In this document: in pieces, positions 18,494 to 27,348 of the stretch
How positions within the stretch are numbered: the first letter of the stretch is position 1
Layout of the letters: the number at the start of each line of letters is the position of its first letter
Assembly (NCBI RefSeq): GCF_040081925.1
Contig: NZ_JBEBMF010000003.1
Coordinates: forward strand, 1-64,000
Direction of reading: 5' to 3'
Origin: Mesorhizobium_K quangtriensis
Lineage (GTDB): Bacteria > Pseudomonadota > Alphaproteobacteria > Rhizobiales > Rhizobiaceae
Length of the DNA: 64,000 bases
The notes under the pieces: model-generated
What the model saw: only the letters and a program-made list of their open reading frames with translations
Databases searched by the model: none
Told to the model about the DNA's origin: nothing
Position numbers and translations under genes: made by a program

Positions 18494-21400
18494 ATGTTCA
18501 GCTTCCTCGTCACGACCAGCCTGCGCAACCGCCTGTTCGTCATCGCTGCAGCGCTAGTGCTGGTCGCCTACGGCTCATGGATGTTGCCGCGCGTTCCTGT
18601 CGACGTCTTCCCCGACTTGAACAAGCCGACCGTCACGCTGATGACGGAGGCCGACGGTCTCGCCCCGCAGGAGGTGGAGCAGCTCGTCACTTACCCGATC
18701 GAGACCTCGATGAACGGCATGCCGGGCGTGACGCGGGTCCGCTCCGTCTCGGGCGTCGGTCTCTCGATCGTATATGTGGAGTTCGACTGGGGCACCGACA
18801 TCTATCGCTCGCGCCAGCTGGTCGCGGAGCGTCTGTCGCTGGTCGGCGAGCAGTTGCCGGAAGGCGTTGTCCCGCAGATGGGACCGGTGACCTCGATCAT
18901 GGGCGAGATCATGCTGATCGCGGTCACCAGCGACACGGTTTCGGCGATGGAGATTCGCGAGATCGCCGATTTCGTGATGCGTCCGCAGTTGCTGACCATC
19001 GCCGGCGTCGCGCAGGTCATCCCGATCGGCGGCGAGGTGCGACAGTATCGCATTATTCCGAACGTCGCGGCCCTGCAGGCGCTTGGCGTTACCTACGAGC
19101 AGATCGAGGCAGCCGTCGCCCGGTTCGGCACCAATACCGGCGGCGGCTTCATCGACCAGAACGGCCGCGAGTATCTGATCCGGAACGTCGGCGTGACGCA
19201 GCGGCTGGAGGATCTCCGCAACACTGTCGTCGCGCAAAACGGCACGCAGGCGGTGTTCCTTCATCAGGTGGCGCAGGTGGACTTCGCGCCGCGCGTGAAA
19301 CGCGGCGACGCCGGGTTCCAGGGCAAGCCTGCCGTGATCGTCTCGATCCAGAAGCAGCCTGGAGCCGACACGGTCGACCTGACCGCCAGGATCGAGCAGG
19401 CGCTCGCCGACATCCAGCGCACGCTGCCCGACGGCGTCTCTGCGACCAATCTCCAGTTCCGGCAGGCGACCTTCATCGAGACCTCCGTCGACAACGTGAA
19501 GACCGTCCTCGTCGAGGCGGCGGTCGTCGTCGCGGTCGTGCTGATCCTCTTCCTGATGAACTGGCGCGCGACGTTCATCTCACTGACAGCGATCCCGATC
19601 TCGATCCTGGTCACCGTGCTCGTCTTCGCCGCCTTCGGCCTGACGATCAATACGATGACGCTCGGGGGACTGGCGATCGCCATAGGCGAATTGGTCGACG
19701 ACGCCGTGGTCGACGTCGAGAACATCATCCGCAGGCTGAAAGAGAACCGGCTTCTCGCCGTTCCCCGTCCGGTCCTTGAGGTGATCGCCTCGGCGTCGCA
19801 GGAGGTGCGGTCAGGCATCGTCTATGCCACGATGATCGTCATCCTCGTCTTCATCCCGCTCTTCGCGCTGTCGGGCATCGAGGGGCGGCTCTTCGCGCCG
19901 CTGGGCGTCGCCTACATCGTCTCGATACTGGCCTCGCTCGTCACCTCGATCACCGTCACTCCCGTGCTTGCCTACTACCTGCTGTCCGGCCGGACGCGGT
20001 CGCATGAAGGCGACACTTTCGTAGTAAGGCACCTGAAGCGCGCCAACGCGGCGCTGCTGGAGATCGCCTTCCGCCGGCGGACACTACTGTTTGCGACAGT
20101 GGCACTCTGCGTCGGCGCTGCCGCCTATGCCGCGACGCTGCTGCCGCGTGCGTTCCTGCCGCCCTTCAATGAGGGCACGCTGACGATCAGCCTCGCCTAC
20201 AATCCGGGCATCGCTCTGGCCGAGAGCCATCGTCTCGGCACGATCGCCGAGAACCTGATCGCTGACGTCCCCGAGGTCGTATCCGTCGGGCGACGGACCG
20301 GCCGCGCGGAACTCGACGAGCATGCCGAAGGTGTCCATTCCTCCGAGATCGATGTCGACCTGAAGCGATCCGATCGGTCCAAGGACGAGGTCATGGCCGA
20401 CATCCGGGCGAGGCTCGCCGTGCTGCCCGCCTCGCTCAATGTCGGGCAGCCGATTTCGCACAGGCTCGACCACATGCTTTCGGGCGTGCGTGCAGAGATC
20501 GCGCTGAAGATCTATGGCGACGACCTCGACCGGCTGCGGACTTTGGCCGACAGCCTGCGCGACCGTCTGTCCGGCATCCCCGGCCTCGTCGACCTGCAGG
20601 TCGAGAAGCAGGTCCGGATTCCCCAGTTGCGGGTCGACGTCGACCACGAGCGCGCCGCGCTCTTCGGGCTCACGCCCGCCGCCGTGACCGAGGCGCTGGA
20701 GACGATGTCGAACGGCCGGACGGTCTCGCAGATCGTCGAAGGCAATCGACGCTTCGACGTCGTCATGCGGCTCTCCGACCAGGACCGGTCGACGACCGGT
20801 CTCGAAGACCTGCTCATCGCCACGCCGAACGGCCACGTCCCCCTCAGCATGATCGCGACCGTCCGGGAGACCGACGGGCCCAATCAGATCCTGCGCGAGA
20901 ACGGACAACGCCGCATCGCCGTTCTTGGCAATACCGACGGCGAGCGCGACATGGCGGCGATCGTGGCAGACATCCGCGCCGCGATCGCGGCGACGGACTG
21001 GCCGCAGGGCTATGTCACTGCGCTGGAAGGGACGTTCCAGGCGCAGGAAGAGGCGAGCCTGCGGATCGGCCTCCTGTCGCTCGTGTCGCTCGTGCTGATC
21101 TTCGTCGTCCTCTACAGCCGCTATCAGTCCGGCGTGCTCGCACTGATCGTCATGGGCAACATTCCGCTTGCCCTGATCGGCAGCGTGATCGCCCTCAATA
21201 TCGCCGGCCAGCCGCTGTCGGTCGCTTCCATGATCGGCTTCATCACGCTCGCCGGCATCTCGGCACGCAACGGCATCCTGAAAGTGTCGCACTACATCAA
21301 CCTGGCGCTCTACGAGGGTGAGCGCTTCGGGAAGCAACTGGTGGTCCGCGGCAGTCTGGAACGGCTCTCGCCGGTGCTGATGACCGCTCTGTCGGCGGGT

Positions 21401-21622
21401 CTGGCGCTTATCCCCCTGCTCATCGGTGCCGGCGAGCCAGGCCGGGAGATTCTGCATCCGGTTGCTGTGACGATCTTCGGCGGTCTGGTCTCGGCGACAC
21501 TGCTCGACACCTTCCTCACCCCGGTCCTGTTCCTGGCCTTCGGGCGCAAACCCCTCGAACGAATCCTCGCCGGGCGCGCCGGGAGGCCGGCGGTCACATC
21601 GACTCCGGTCGAAGCATTCTGA
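18494..21622 (+). CDS. Heavy-metal RND efflux permease (CusA/CzcA family)
   Basis: 1042 aa, full length for an HME-RND inner-membrane pump. The first helix is near residue 14-30 and the porter domain starts at DVFPDLNKPTVTLMTEADGL. In helix 4 the proton-relay motif reads LAIAIGELVDDAVVDVEN. A second internal repeat has RYQSGVLALIVMGNIPLALI, then SVASMIGFITLAGISARNGI. The C-terminal tail is short. With the adaptor at 16784 it should extrude Cu(I)/Ag(I) or another divalent metal from periplasm or cytoplasm. The motif alone does not settle the metal, but the copper context favours Cu. The start overlaps no gene and follows the adaptor by six bases. Confidence 0.92.
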   Translation: MFSFLVTTSLRNRLFVIAAALVLVAYGSWMLPRVPVDVFPDLNKPTVTLMTEADGLAPQEVEQLVTYPIETSMNGMPGVTRVRSVSGVGLSIVYVEFDWGTDIYRSRQLVAERLSLVGEQLPEGVVPQMGPVTSIMGEIMLIAVTSDTVSAMEIREIADFVMRPQLLTIAGVAQVIPIGGEVRQYRIIPNVAALQALGVTYEQIEAAVARFGTNTGGGFIDQNGREYLIRNVGVTQRLEDLRNTVVAQNGTQAVFLHQVAQVDFAPRVKRGDAGFQGKPAVIVSIQKQPGADTVDLTARIEQALADIQRTLPDGVSATNLQFRQATFIETSVDNVKTVLVEAAVVVAVVLILFLMNWRATFISLTAIPISILVTVLVFAAFGLTINTMTLGGLAIAIGELVDDAVVDVENIIRRLKENRLLAVPRPVLEVIASASQEVRSGIVYATMIVILVFIPLFALSGIEGRLFAPLGVAYIVSILASLVTSITVTPVLAYYLLSGRTRSHEGDTFVVRHLKRANAALLEIAFRRRTLLFATVALCVGAAAYAATLLPRAFLPPFNEGTLTISLAYNPGIALAESHRLGTIAENLIADVPEVVSVGRRTGRAELDEHAEGVHSSEIDVDLKRSDRSKDEVMADIRARLAVLPASLNVGQPISHRLDHMLSGVRAEIALKIYGDDLDRLRTLADSLRDRLSGIPGLVDLQVEKQVRIPQLRVDVDHERAALFGLTPAAVTEALETMSNGRTVSQIVEGNRRFDVVMRLSDQDRSTTGLEDLLIATPNGHVPLSMIATVRETDGPNQILRENGQRRIAVLGNTDGERDMAAIVADIRAAIAATDWPQGYVTALEGTFQAQEEASLRIGLLSLVSLVLIFVVLYSRYQSGVLALIVMGNIPLALIGSVIALNIAGQPLSVASMIGFITLAGISARNGILKVSHYINLALYEGERFGKQLVVRGSLERLSPVLMTALSAGLALIPLLIGAGEPGREILHPVAVTIFGGLVSATLLDTFLTPVLFLAFGRKPLERILAGRAGRPAVTSTPVEAF

Positions 21623-21644
21623 AACATCGAAGAAGGAGAAAGAC

Positions 21645-22022
21645 ATGAAGCAACTGATAATCGCGGCAGCGGCGCTTGCAGCGTTTCTGTCCACGGCGGT
21701 CGCGCAGGAAGCGGCCAAAGGCCCCAACGGCGGCCCAGTCGTCGAGACCCACGATGTCTTCGTCGAGATGACCGTCGAGGAGAACACGATCGTCCTCTAC
21801 TTCGCCGGCCAGGACGGGAAGCCGATGTCGTCGGAGGGCACCACGAAAGCCCGGGCGATCGTCCAGGACGCCGGCAAGACGATCACGATCGCGCTCGAAA
21901 CGCAGCAACCCAACAGACTGGTCGGACCGTTGCCGGCGCCGCTCGGCGCAGGCGCGCGGGTCGTCGTCTCGGCCACACTGGCCGACGGCCACGGCATCCA
22001 GGCCCGCTTCGTCAACAACTGA
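21645..22022 (+). CDS. Small exported protein of the copper operon
   Basis: 125 aa with a signal peptide (MKQLIIAAAALAAFLSTAVA-QE). The mature part begins PNGGPVVETHDVFVEM and has the pattern of a single beta-sandwich domain (NTIVLYFAGQDGKPMSSEG, ARAIVQDAGKTITIALET). It resembles in layout the extra N-terminal domain of the adaptor at 16784 (residues 50-140). It could be a periplasmic metal-binding or pump-associated protein, but no Cys/His/Met cluster is visible. A ribosome binding site (GAAGGAGA) precedes ATG 21645. It is transcribed with the pump, 22 bases after it. Confidence 0.75.
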   Translation: MKQLIIAAAALAAFLSTAVAQEAAKGPNGGPVVETHDVFVEMTVEENTIVLYFAGQDGKPMSSEGTTKARAIVQDAGKTITIALETQQPNRLVGPLPAPLGAGARVVVSATLADGHGIQARFVNN

Positions 22023-22042
22023 AAACCTGAAGGAGAACCACC

Positions 22043-22456
22043 ATGAAAACGCTCAAGACGCTCATCGTCGCTGTCGCGGTCACCACGGTCGCTGGCATCG
22101 CATCCGCGCAGATGAATCACGGTTCGCATGGCTCCGGCGGCATGATGAAGATGGAGGACATGCAGGGCATGATGCAGATGATGATGCCCGCGGAGGGGGA
22201 CAGCGAGTCCACCAAGGCCTACAAGCAGGCCGACATGGACATGATGCACGGCATGGCAGTTGAATACACCGGCAATCCCGACGTCGATTTCCGGCTGAAG
22301 ATGATCCCGCATCATCAGGGCGCGATCGACATGGCGAAGGTCGCCCTCCAGTACGCCACCGATCCGTCGACCAAAGCGATGGCGGAGGCAATCATCGCCG
22401 CGCAGCAGAAGGAGATCGCCGAGATGCAGGCGTGGCTGGCGAAGAACGGAAAGTAG
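22043..22456 (+). CDS. DUF305 protein (CopM-like copper-binding)
   Basis: 137 aa, exported (signal peptide ending at AQM). The N-terminal mature region is Met/His-rich (MNHGSHGSGGMMKMEDMQGM and on). It is followed by the DUF305 ferritin-like four-helix core (VDFRLKMIPHHQGAIDMAKV, AMAEAIIAAQQKEIAEM). DUF305 includes CopM from Synechocystis, a periplasmic Cu(I)-binding protein, and the HH pair is a signature. It is the last gene of the CueR-driven operon. Short and well formed, it is likely to bind copper in the periplasm. Confidence 0.87.
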   Translation: MKTLKTLIVAVAVTTVAGIASAQMNHGSHGSGGMMKMEDMQGMMQMMMPAEGDSESTKAYKQADMDMMHGMAVEYTGNPDVDFRLKMIPHHQGAIDMAKVALQYATDPSTKAMAEAIIAAQQKEIAEMQAWLAKNGK

Positions 22457-22665
22457 GCCAGCGTCCTGCCTTGATGGCCGGAATTTCGATACCACCTCGG
22501 CTGTCATCAGCGATTGCCGAGGTCAACGTGTTGCCGGTTTCCTCAATGGGGCCGTTAGCTGTCAGTCCGGTTGCGAATGATTAGTCCCGAAAAGGAGACA
22601 TTCGACAACAGCGATCTCCTATTGGTCTCCATGGCGAGCAACGACTGGGACGAGGCTGGACCCAG

Positions 22666-22800
22666 TCAGGAAAGAAGCGCGATCACGCTCACGACCGTCA
22701 CAGCCAATGCCAGCAGACTGGGGATCAACACGGCCACGCCAGACATCATCGCCAGTGCCGCTACCCAGTCGAATTTTCTATCGGCGGTTTCGCTCATCAT
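22666..22800 (-). CDS. 44-aa single-span membrane protein after ccoS
   Basis: ATG 22800 has a strong ribosome binding site (GGAGGAAG). It reads MMSETADRKFDWVAALAMMS and then a hydrophobic stretch GVAVLIPSLLALAVTVVSVI with no charged end. It is 14 bases after ccoS on the same strand, so it is likely cotranscribed with the oxidase assembly genes. Small single-helix subunits such as CcoM (36 aa) and CcoH occur in cbb3 oxidases; this may be one, by analogy of size and place only. No homology can be claimed from sequence reading. Confidence 0.6.
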   Translation of the reverse strand: MMSETADRKFDWVAALAMMSGVAVLIPSLLALAVTVVSVIALLS

Positions 22801-22813
22801 GTCTTCCTCCGGT

Positions 22814-23002
22814 TCAACGTTTTGTATCCGCCATTCGGCTGTCTTGCCGCAGGGGAGCGTCTTCCGACTGGTGGAGCACGCGCTCCGCAGCGCCTTCGAG
22901 GTCGTCAAGCTGGCCGCTGCGCATGGACCACAAGAAAGCCAAAAGGCCGATCGCACCCATACCAAGCCCCACGGGAACTAGCCACATGGCAAGGTCCATC
23001 AT
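22814..23002 (-). CDS. ccoS: cbb3 oxidase assembly protein CcoS/FixS
   Basis: 62 aa. One N-terminal membrane helix (LVPVGLGMGAIGLLAFLWSM) is followed by RSGQLDDLEGAAERVL, the characteristic CcoS pattern. Its start overlaps the ccoI stop by four bases (22999-23002), as in other fixIS operons. CcoS is needed for cofactor insertion (haem/CuB) into the cbb3 catalytic subunit. The C-terminal tail is hydrophilic and longer than minimal. Confidence 0.92.
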   Translation of the reverse strand: MMDLAMWLVPVGLGMGAIGLLAFLWSMRSGQLDDLEGAAERVLHQSEDAPLRQDSRMADTKR

Positions 23003-25260
23003 ACTTCGGCCAGGCGTAGTTTGCCTGTCCCACGGGTTACGGCTTGGCTCTTCGTGTCCTTCGAAAGGCGCAGCGCATTAGCCACGACGAGGATCGACGA
23101 GGTGGACATTGCAATCGCGGCAATCAGCGGCGTGACATAGCCGGCGACCGCCAGCGGCAGCGCGAGAGCATTGTAGGCGATGGAAAGCGCGATGTTCTGA
23201 TGGATAAGTTTCATGGCGCTGCGGGCCGTTGAAACTGCCTTGGGCACGCTTTCCAGGCTCGACCCCAGAAACACCAGATCGGCTGCATTGCGGCCGACAT
23301 CCGCCGCGGAGGAGGGCGCCATGGAGACGTGCGCCGCGGCGAGCGCGGGTGCGTCGTTTATTCCGTCGCCGACCATCAGCACGCGGCGACCGTTTTCGCG
23401 CTGCTGCTCAAGCTGGCGGACCTTGTCCTGCGGCAGAAGCCTGCCCATGGCCCGGCGGATCCCGACAAGCGATGCGACGCGTTCGACTTCCGCCTCTGCG
23501 TCGCCGGAGAGCATCTCGACATCCAGCCCTATGCTGCCAAGTTCCTTCACGGCGCGCACGGCATCTTCGCGCAACGTGTCTGCGACGTCGAAGGATCCGA
23601 CGATCTCGCCATCGCGCGACAGCCACGTCGCTGCGCCGCCGGTCTCATGGCTTTCGCGTCCAACCGTTTCCGCATCTACCCAATCCCGCCTACCAAGCCT
23701 GTACAAATGACCATCGAAGCGTCCTTCGATGCCGGACCCGGCGACCTCTCGCGCGTCGGCAACAGGCGCGCCTGCACCATCGGACAGAAATGCCACCGCA
23801 CGCGCCACCGGATGACTGGACAGGGTTGCAAGAGCGGTCGCCGCCCGCAGATCGGAGCTCCGCACGTCATGGGCCGTGACGTTCACCGCACCCGCGGTGA
23901 CCGTTCCGGTCTTGTCGAGCGCAACGAGGTCGATTTCGGCCAGCCGCTCAAGCGCGCTTCCGTCCTTCAGGGTGACGCCCATGGAGAAGAGGCGGCGCGC
24001 CGCGACCGCCTGCACCATGGGAACGGCAAGGCCGAGCGCGCAGGGACAGGTGATGATAAGTACGGCGATCGCGATCGTCACCGACCGATGCCAGTCACCC
24101 GTGGCCACGAGCCATCCCGCCAGAGTGACGAGCGCCACCAGATGGATAACAGGCGAATAGAGCGATGCCGCACGGTCGGCGATCCGGCGATAGCGGGCGC
24201 GCGCGCCTTCAGCCGCTTCCATGAGGCGGACCATGTCGGCCAGAAAGGAATCGACCGGGCGCTTGTCGACGCGGATCGAAAGCGGAGCGCTGACGTTCAG
24301 GGCGCCGGAAAGCACCCTGGAGCCGGGTGCAATGCTTTCGGGTTTTGTCTCGCCGGTAACAACAGAGAGGTCCAGCACGCCGGAACCACTCAGCACCGAC
24401 CCGTCGGTCGGGATACGATCACCGGCCGGGACGAGAACGACATCGCCTTCCTGCAACCCCTGGAGTTCGCGATATTCTCGCCCGCCTTCCGGCAGGAGCA
24501 CAGTCACGCCGCGTGGTAATAGGCGCGCCAGAGACCGCACAGCGTCGCGGGCGCGTCCCCGCATCGCATGGTCGAGCGCACGACCCGCGAGAAGGAAAAA
24601 CAGAAGCGAGGTCATGGCGTCGAAATAGGCGTGTGGACCGCCGGTCACCGCGTCGTAGAGGCTGAGGCCGAAGGCCAGCAGGATGCCGACGCTGATCGGC
24701 ACGTCCATGTTGGTTCGGCCGACCCTGAGGACGTTCCATGCCGACTCGAGAAATATACTTCCGGAATAGATGAGTGCAGGCAAGGCAAGCGCCGCCGAGA
24801 CGAGATGGAACGCGTGCCGCGTTTCCGCATCGGCGCCGGACCACACGGACACGGACAGCATCATGATGTTCATGGCGCAGAAGCCGGCCACTGCCGTGGC
24901 GCGGATTAGGCGCGTCATCTCCAGATCGGCCTTGGTATCGTCGCTTTCGGTCAGCGTCGCGGGATAGCCTGCCTTGCGCAAGGCTTCCACCATCGGCGGC
25001 ACCGCACCGTCTTCCCGCCATTTCACGGCAACGCGGCGCGCTGTCAGGTTGAGGCGCGCAGCAGAGACACCCGGAAGCGATGCCAGAGCCTGCTCTACGG
25101 CGAGGATGCACGCGCCGCAATGTGCGCTCGGGACCGAGAGGTCGGTCTGGATCAGGCCGTCCCCCAGGCTCCTGCTGGCAAGACGTATTTCTTGGTCGGG
25201 CACAACCCGGCCGGGCAACGTCAGAAGTGCAGCTTCGCTCCCCGGCGCGCAGCAACTCAT
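22999..25260 (-). CDS. ccoI: Copper P1B ATPase for cbb3 oxidase assembly (CcoI/FixI)
   Basis: 753 aa from ATG 25260 (start MSCCAPGSEAA); the frame opens 139 codons earlier, but that part is antisense noise over DUF2189. The N-terminus is the CcoI type: a Cys pair, then an HMA domain with HCGACILAVEQAL at about 47. Motifs: CPC in ITCPCALGLAVP (about 404), DKTGTVTAG (about 447), GDGINDAPALAAAHV. CcoI moves Cu(I) into the periplasm for the CuB centre of cbb3. It is followed by ccoS and preceded by a coupled DUF2189 gene rather than by ccoG/ccoH. Confidence 0.92.
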   Translation of the reverse strand: MSCCAPGSEAALLTLPGRVVPDQEIRLASRSLGDGLIQTDLSVPSAHCGACILAVEQALASLPGVSAARLNLTARRVAVKWREDGAVPPMVEALRKAGYPATLTESDDTKADLEMTRLIRATAVAGFCAMNIMMLSVSVWSGADAETRHAFHLVSAALALPALIYSGSIFLESAWNVLRVGRTNMDVPISVGILLAFGLSLYDAVTGGPHAYFDAMTSLLFFLLAGRALDHAMRGRARDAVRSLARLLPRGVTVLLPEGGREYRELQGLQEGDVVLVPAGDRIPTDGSVLSGSGVLDLSVVTGETKPESIAPGSRVLSGALNVSAPLSIRVDKRPVDSFLADMVRLMEAAEGARARYRRIADRAASLYSPVIHLVALVTLAGWLVATGDWHRSVTIAIAVLIITCPCALGLAVPMVQAVAARRLFSMGVTLKDGSALERLAEIDLVALDKTGTVTAGAVNVTAHDVRSSDLRAATALATLSSHPVARAVAFLSDGAGAPVADAREVAGSGIEGRFDGHLYRLGRRDWVDAETVGRESHETGGAATWLSRDGEIVGSFDVADTLREDAVRAVKELGSIGLDVEMLSGDAEAEVERVASLVGIRRAMGRLLPQDKVRQLEQQRENGRRVLMVGDGINDAPALAAAHVSMAPSSAADVGRNAADLVFLGSSLESVPKAVSTARSAMKLIHQNIALSIAYNALALPLAVAGYVTPLIAAIAMSTSSILVVANALRLSKDTKSQAVTRGTGKLRLAEV

Positions 25261-26093
25261 TCGGTCCCACTTTCTCCTGGAGTCTTGCCGGCGATCGCGC
25301 GGTATGAATGCCAGGTCGCGTGGCCCAGAAGCGGGAAGATCACGATCATGCCCAGCAGTCCTGTCGCGAGGCAAATTGCAAACAGGATGATGACTATCGC
25401 GCCCCACGCGATCATCGGGAACATATTGTTCCATACGAGGCGCATGCTGGTCGCCATCGCGGTAAGGGCGTCGACGTTGCGGTCGAGCATCATGGGGATC
25501 GCGAAGACGCTGACGGCGAAGGCAAACGCGGCGAATAGTCCTCCGATGGCGGTGCCGACGACAATCATGGTCCAGCCGTAGATATTGCCGACAAGCAGGT
25601 CGACGACGTTGTCCAAGCCCGGGAACGCGACCACTCCAAAAAACAGCGCCCACAGCAGCACCGCGGCGCGCGCCCATGTCAGCATCAGAAGCGAGAGCAG
25701 CAGGCCCGCGAAAAATACCTGCGCGCCGGCCCGCGGCCGGACGGTCAGCATATCGACAAGCCGCACCTGATGACCCTGCTCGATCATCCTGCTCTTTTCA
25801 TAGAGCCCGATCGCCAGAAACGGCGCGACGATCAGGAAACCCGCCAGTGCGGGGAAAAGGATGTAATCGCGTCCGAATCCAAACAGGGTCCAGATGAAGG
25901 CGATCGACAGAACGAACACGCCGAGGCCGTAGGCGATGCTAGACGCTGGCGCAGTCCAGAAGTCGCGCCAGCCGGCCGAAAGCCAGCCGAGCCCTGCAAG
26001 CAGCGGAAGATGGCGCTGAAGCCGCGGGTCGCGCGTCTCGCCAACGCCCGAAGTCTCACTGAGCAACCAATAGGATTTGTCTGCTTCGCCCAT
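25257..26093 (-). CDS. DUF2189 integral membrane protein
   Basis: 278 aa with six or so predicted membrane helices (SSIAYGLGVFVLSIAFIWTL, ILFPALAGFLIVAPFLAIGL, MFPMIAWGAIVIILFAICLA and others). DUF2189 signatures include LGLYEKSRM, IPMMLDRNVDALTA and the ending IFPLLGHATWHSYRA. The stop overlaps the ccoI start by four bases (25257-25260), so they are translationally coupled. DUF2189 proteins recur in cbb3 and denitrification loci of alphaproteobacteria but have no proven role. By place, a role in cytochrome oxidase assembly or copper handling is possible. A paralogue lies at 60254. Confidence 0.85.
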   Translation of the reverse strand: MGEADKSYWLLSETSGVGETRDPRLQRHLPLLAGLGWLSAGWRDFWTAPASSIAYGLGVFVLSIAFIWTLFGFGRDYILFPALAGFLIVAPFLAIGLYEKSRMIEQGHQVRLVDMLTVRPRAGAQVFFAGLLLSLLMLTWARAAVLLWALFFGVVAFPGLDNVVDLLVGNIYGWTMIVVGTAIGGLFAAFAFAVSVFAIPMMLDRNVDALTAMATSMRLVWNNMFPMIAWGAIVIILFAICLATGLLGMIVIFPLLGHATWHSYRAIAGKTPGESGTE

Positions 26094-26105
26094 CGGATTT
26101 CCTCC

Positions 26106-26300
26106 TCAGCAGGCCGATTTCGCGGCGCGGAATCCTGTACCCTCGGCCGCGTCCTTCAGGTGAGGAACGCATGCTGGCTGCGAGGTCACCGCAACATAGA
26201 CCAGGTGGATGTTGGCGGCCACGAATACCAACAGGCCGAGGCCCACGGCTATCCAGGCCACCCGCACGCCACGTCCGCTGCGCAAGACAGCGGGGCTCAT
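26106..26300 (-). CDS. 64-aa membrane protein between ccoP and DUF2189
   Basis: ATG 26300 overlaps the ccoP stop. It has one hydrophobic helix (VAWIAVGLGLLVFVAANIHL), then VYVAVTSQPACVPHLKDAAE and a tail with a second cysteine at the very end. It sits where ccoG/ccoH usually begin, though the sequence is not FixH. The SQPxCVPH motif after the helix, containing a possible metal-binding Cys/His pair, looks conserved in my memory of similar small ORFs near cbb3 genes. Its function is unknown. Confidence 0.7.
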   Translation of the reverse strand: MSPAVLRSGRGVRVAWIAVGLGLLVFVAANIHLVYVAVTSQPACVPHLKDAAEGTGFRAAKSAC

Positions 26301-27178
26301 GGCTGGCGGGTCCCGAGATCGTGGACGTAGAGCGAGAGCGTGCGGATTTCGCCGTCGCTCAGGCGGTCGTTCCAGGTCGGCATATGCCCTTCGCGTCCGC
26401 CGTAGATCGAGCTGGTGATCGTTTGCAGATCGCCGCCATAAATCCAGTGGTCGTCCGTCAGATTCGGAGCTCCGACCTCGCGGTTGCCCTTGGCGTTTTC
26501 GCCATGACATGCGGCGCAGCTCGCGACGAACACTTCCCGTCCGGCGTCAATCTTTCCGCTCGTTTCCTCGGTCACATAGTCGGGATGGCTGAGCGAGAAG
26601 ACGTAGCTGGCGACATTACTGACCTGCTGGCGCTCGAGCATGCCGTCGCGGCCGAAGGCGGGCATCATGGCAACCCTGCTTTCGGCATGGGATGAGTTGA
26701 TGCCGACGCGCAGGGTCTGCTCGATCGTTTCGGGACTACCGCCCCACAGCCAGTCATTGTCGGTCAGGTTAGGATAGCCGGCGCGCCCGCGCCCATCGCG
26801 ACCATGACAGGCAGCGCAATTGTCGCCAAACAGCTGGTTTCCGGTCTGGCGTACGGTCTGCATGAAGGCGGGATCGGCAAGCACGGTCTCGTACGGCTCG
26901 CTCTCGATCTTGGCGACCCACGATGCGCGCTCGCGGCGTCCTTCGGCAACGCTCTGCGCGACCGCCGTGCGTTGATCGACGCCAAGAATGCCCTTGGTGT
27001 AGGTCGACCCCAACGGCCAGGCGGGCACAAGGAACCACCAGCCGATCGCCCAGATATGCGTCACGATCAGGAACATCAGCACGCCGCGCGGCACGGGCGT
27101 GTCGAGTTCCTTGATGCCGTTCCATACATGCCCGGTCGTTTCGCGGCCGGTGACGGGATCGCGTTCGTTCAGCGCCAT
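26297..27178 (-). CDS. ccoP: cbb3 oxidase subunit III CcoP (di-haem cytochrome c)
   Basis: 293 aa from ATG 27178. The N-terminal part has the CcoP anchor region (HVWNGIKELDTPVPRGVLMF, then LIVTHIWAIGWWFLVPAWPL). Two c-type haem motifs, CAACHG (GDNCAACHGRDG and VASCAACHGENA), lie in two cytochrome domains with distal Met residues (e.g. MPAFG, MPTWN). Haem c is covalently attached in the periplasm. It receives electrons and passes them via CcoO to CcoN. Its start lies inside the end of ccoQ (10-base overlap), the usual order being N-O-Q-P. Confidence 0.96.
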   Translation of the reverse strand: MALNERDPVTGRETTGHVWNGIKELDTPVPRGVLMFLIVTHIWAIGWWFLVPAWPLGSTYTKGILGVDQRTAVAQSVAEGRRERASWVAKIESEPYETVLADPAFMQTVRQTGNQLFGDNCAACHGRDGRGRAGYPNLTDNDWLWGGSPETIEQTLRVGINSSHAESRVAMMPAFGRDGMLERQQVSNVASYVFSLSHPDYVTEETSGKIDAGREVFVASCAACHGENAKGNREVGAPNLTDDHWIYGGDLQTITSSIYGGREGHMPTWNDRLSDGEIRTLSLYVHDLGTRQP

Positions 27179-27339
27179 GGCTTGTCGTCCTGGTCGAGAA
27201 TGCTGGTCTTGGCCCGGTCGAAGCGCTTCCGGTTTGACGGCCAGAAAGCGTAGACGACGGCGCAGAGGAAGAAGCCCATCAGATAGAAGAGCCCCCAACT
27301 CTTGGAGAAGGCGAGAACGGTGTCATGATCGAGATCCAT
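27169..27339 (-). CDS. ccoQ: cbb3 oxidase subunit IV CcoQ
   Basis: 56 aa from ATG 27339. It reads MDLDHDTVLAFSKSWGLFYL, then one helix containing MGFFLCAVVYAFWPSNRKRF, and a short cytosolic tail with DQDDKPW. The FWPxN(R/K)xxFxxA pattern after the helix is typical of CcoQ/FixQ. It lies between ccoO and ccoP and overlaps ccoP. CcoQ stabilises the complex. Confidence 0.93.
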   Translation of the reverse strand: MDLDHDTVLAFSKSWGLFYLMGFFLCAVVYAFWPSNRKRFDRAKTSILDQDDKPWR

Positions 27340-27348
27340 CGTTCCACC

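Noticed and set aside
18061..19779. 572-aa plus-strand frame
   Set aside because: Out-of-frame reading over the adaptor and pump genes; arginine-rich.
20084..21787. 567-aa minus-strand frame
   Set aside because: Antisense of the RND permease gene; basic composition and no family match.
23329..24519. 396-aa plus-strand frame
   Set aside because: Antisense of ccoI.
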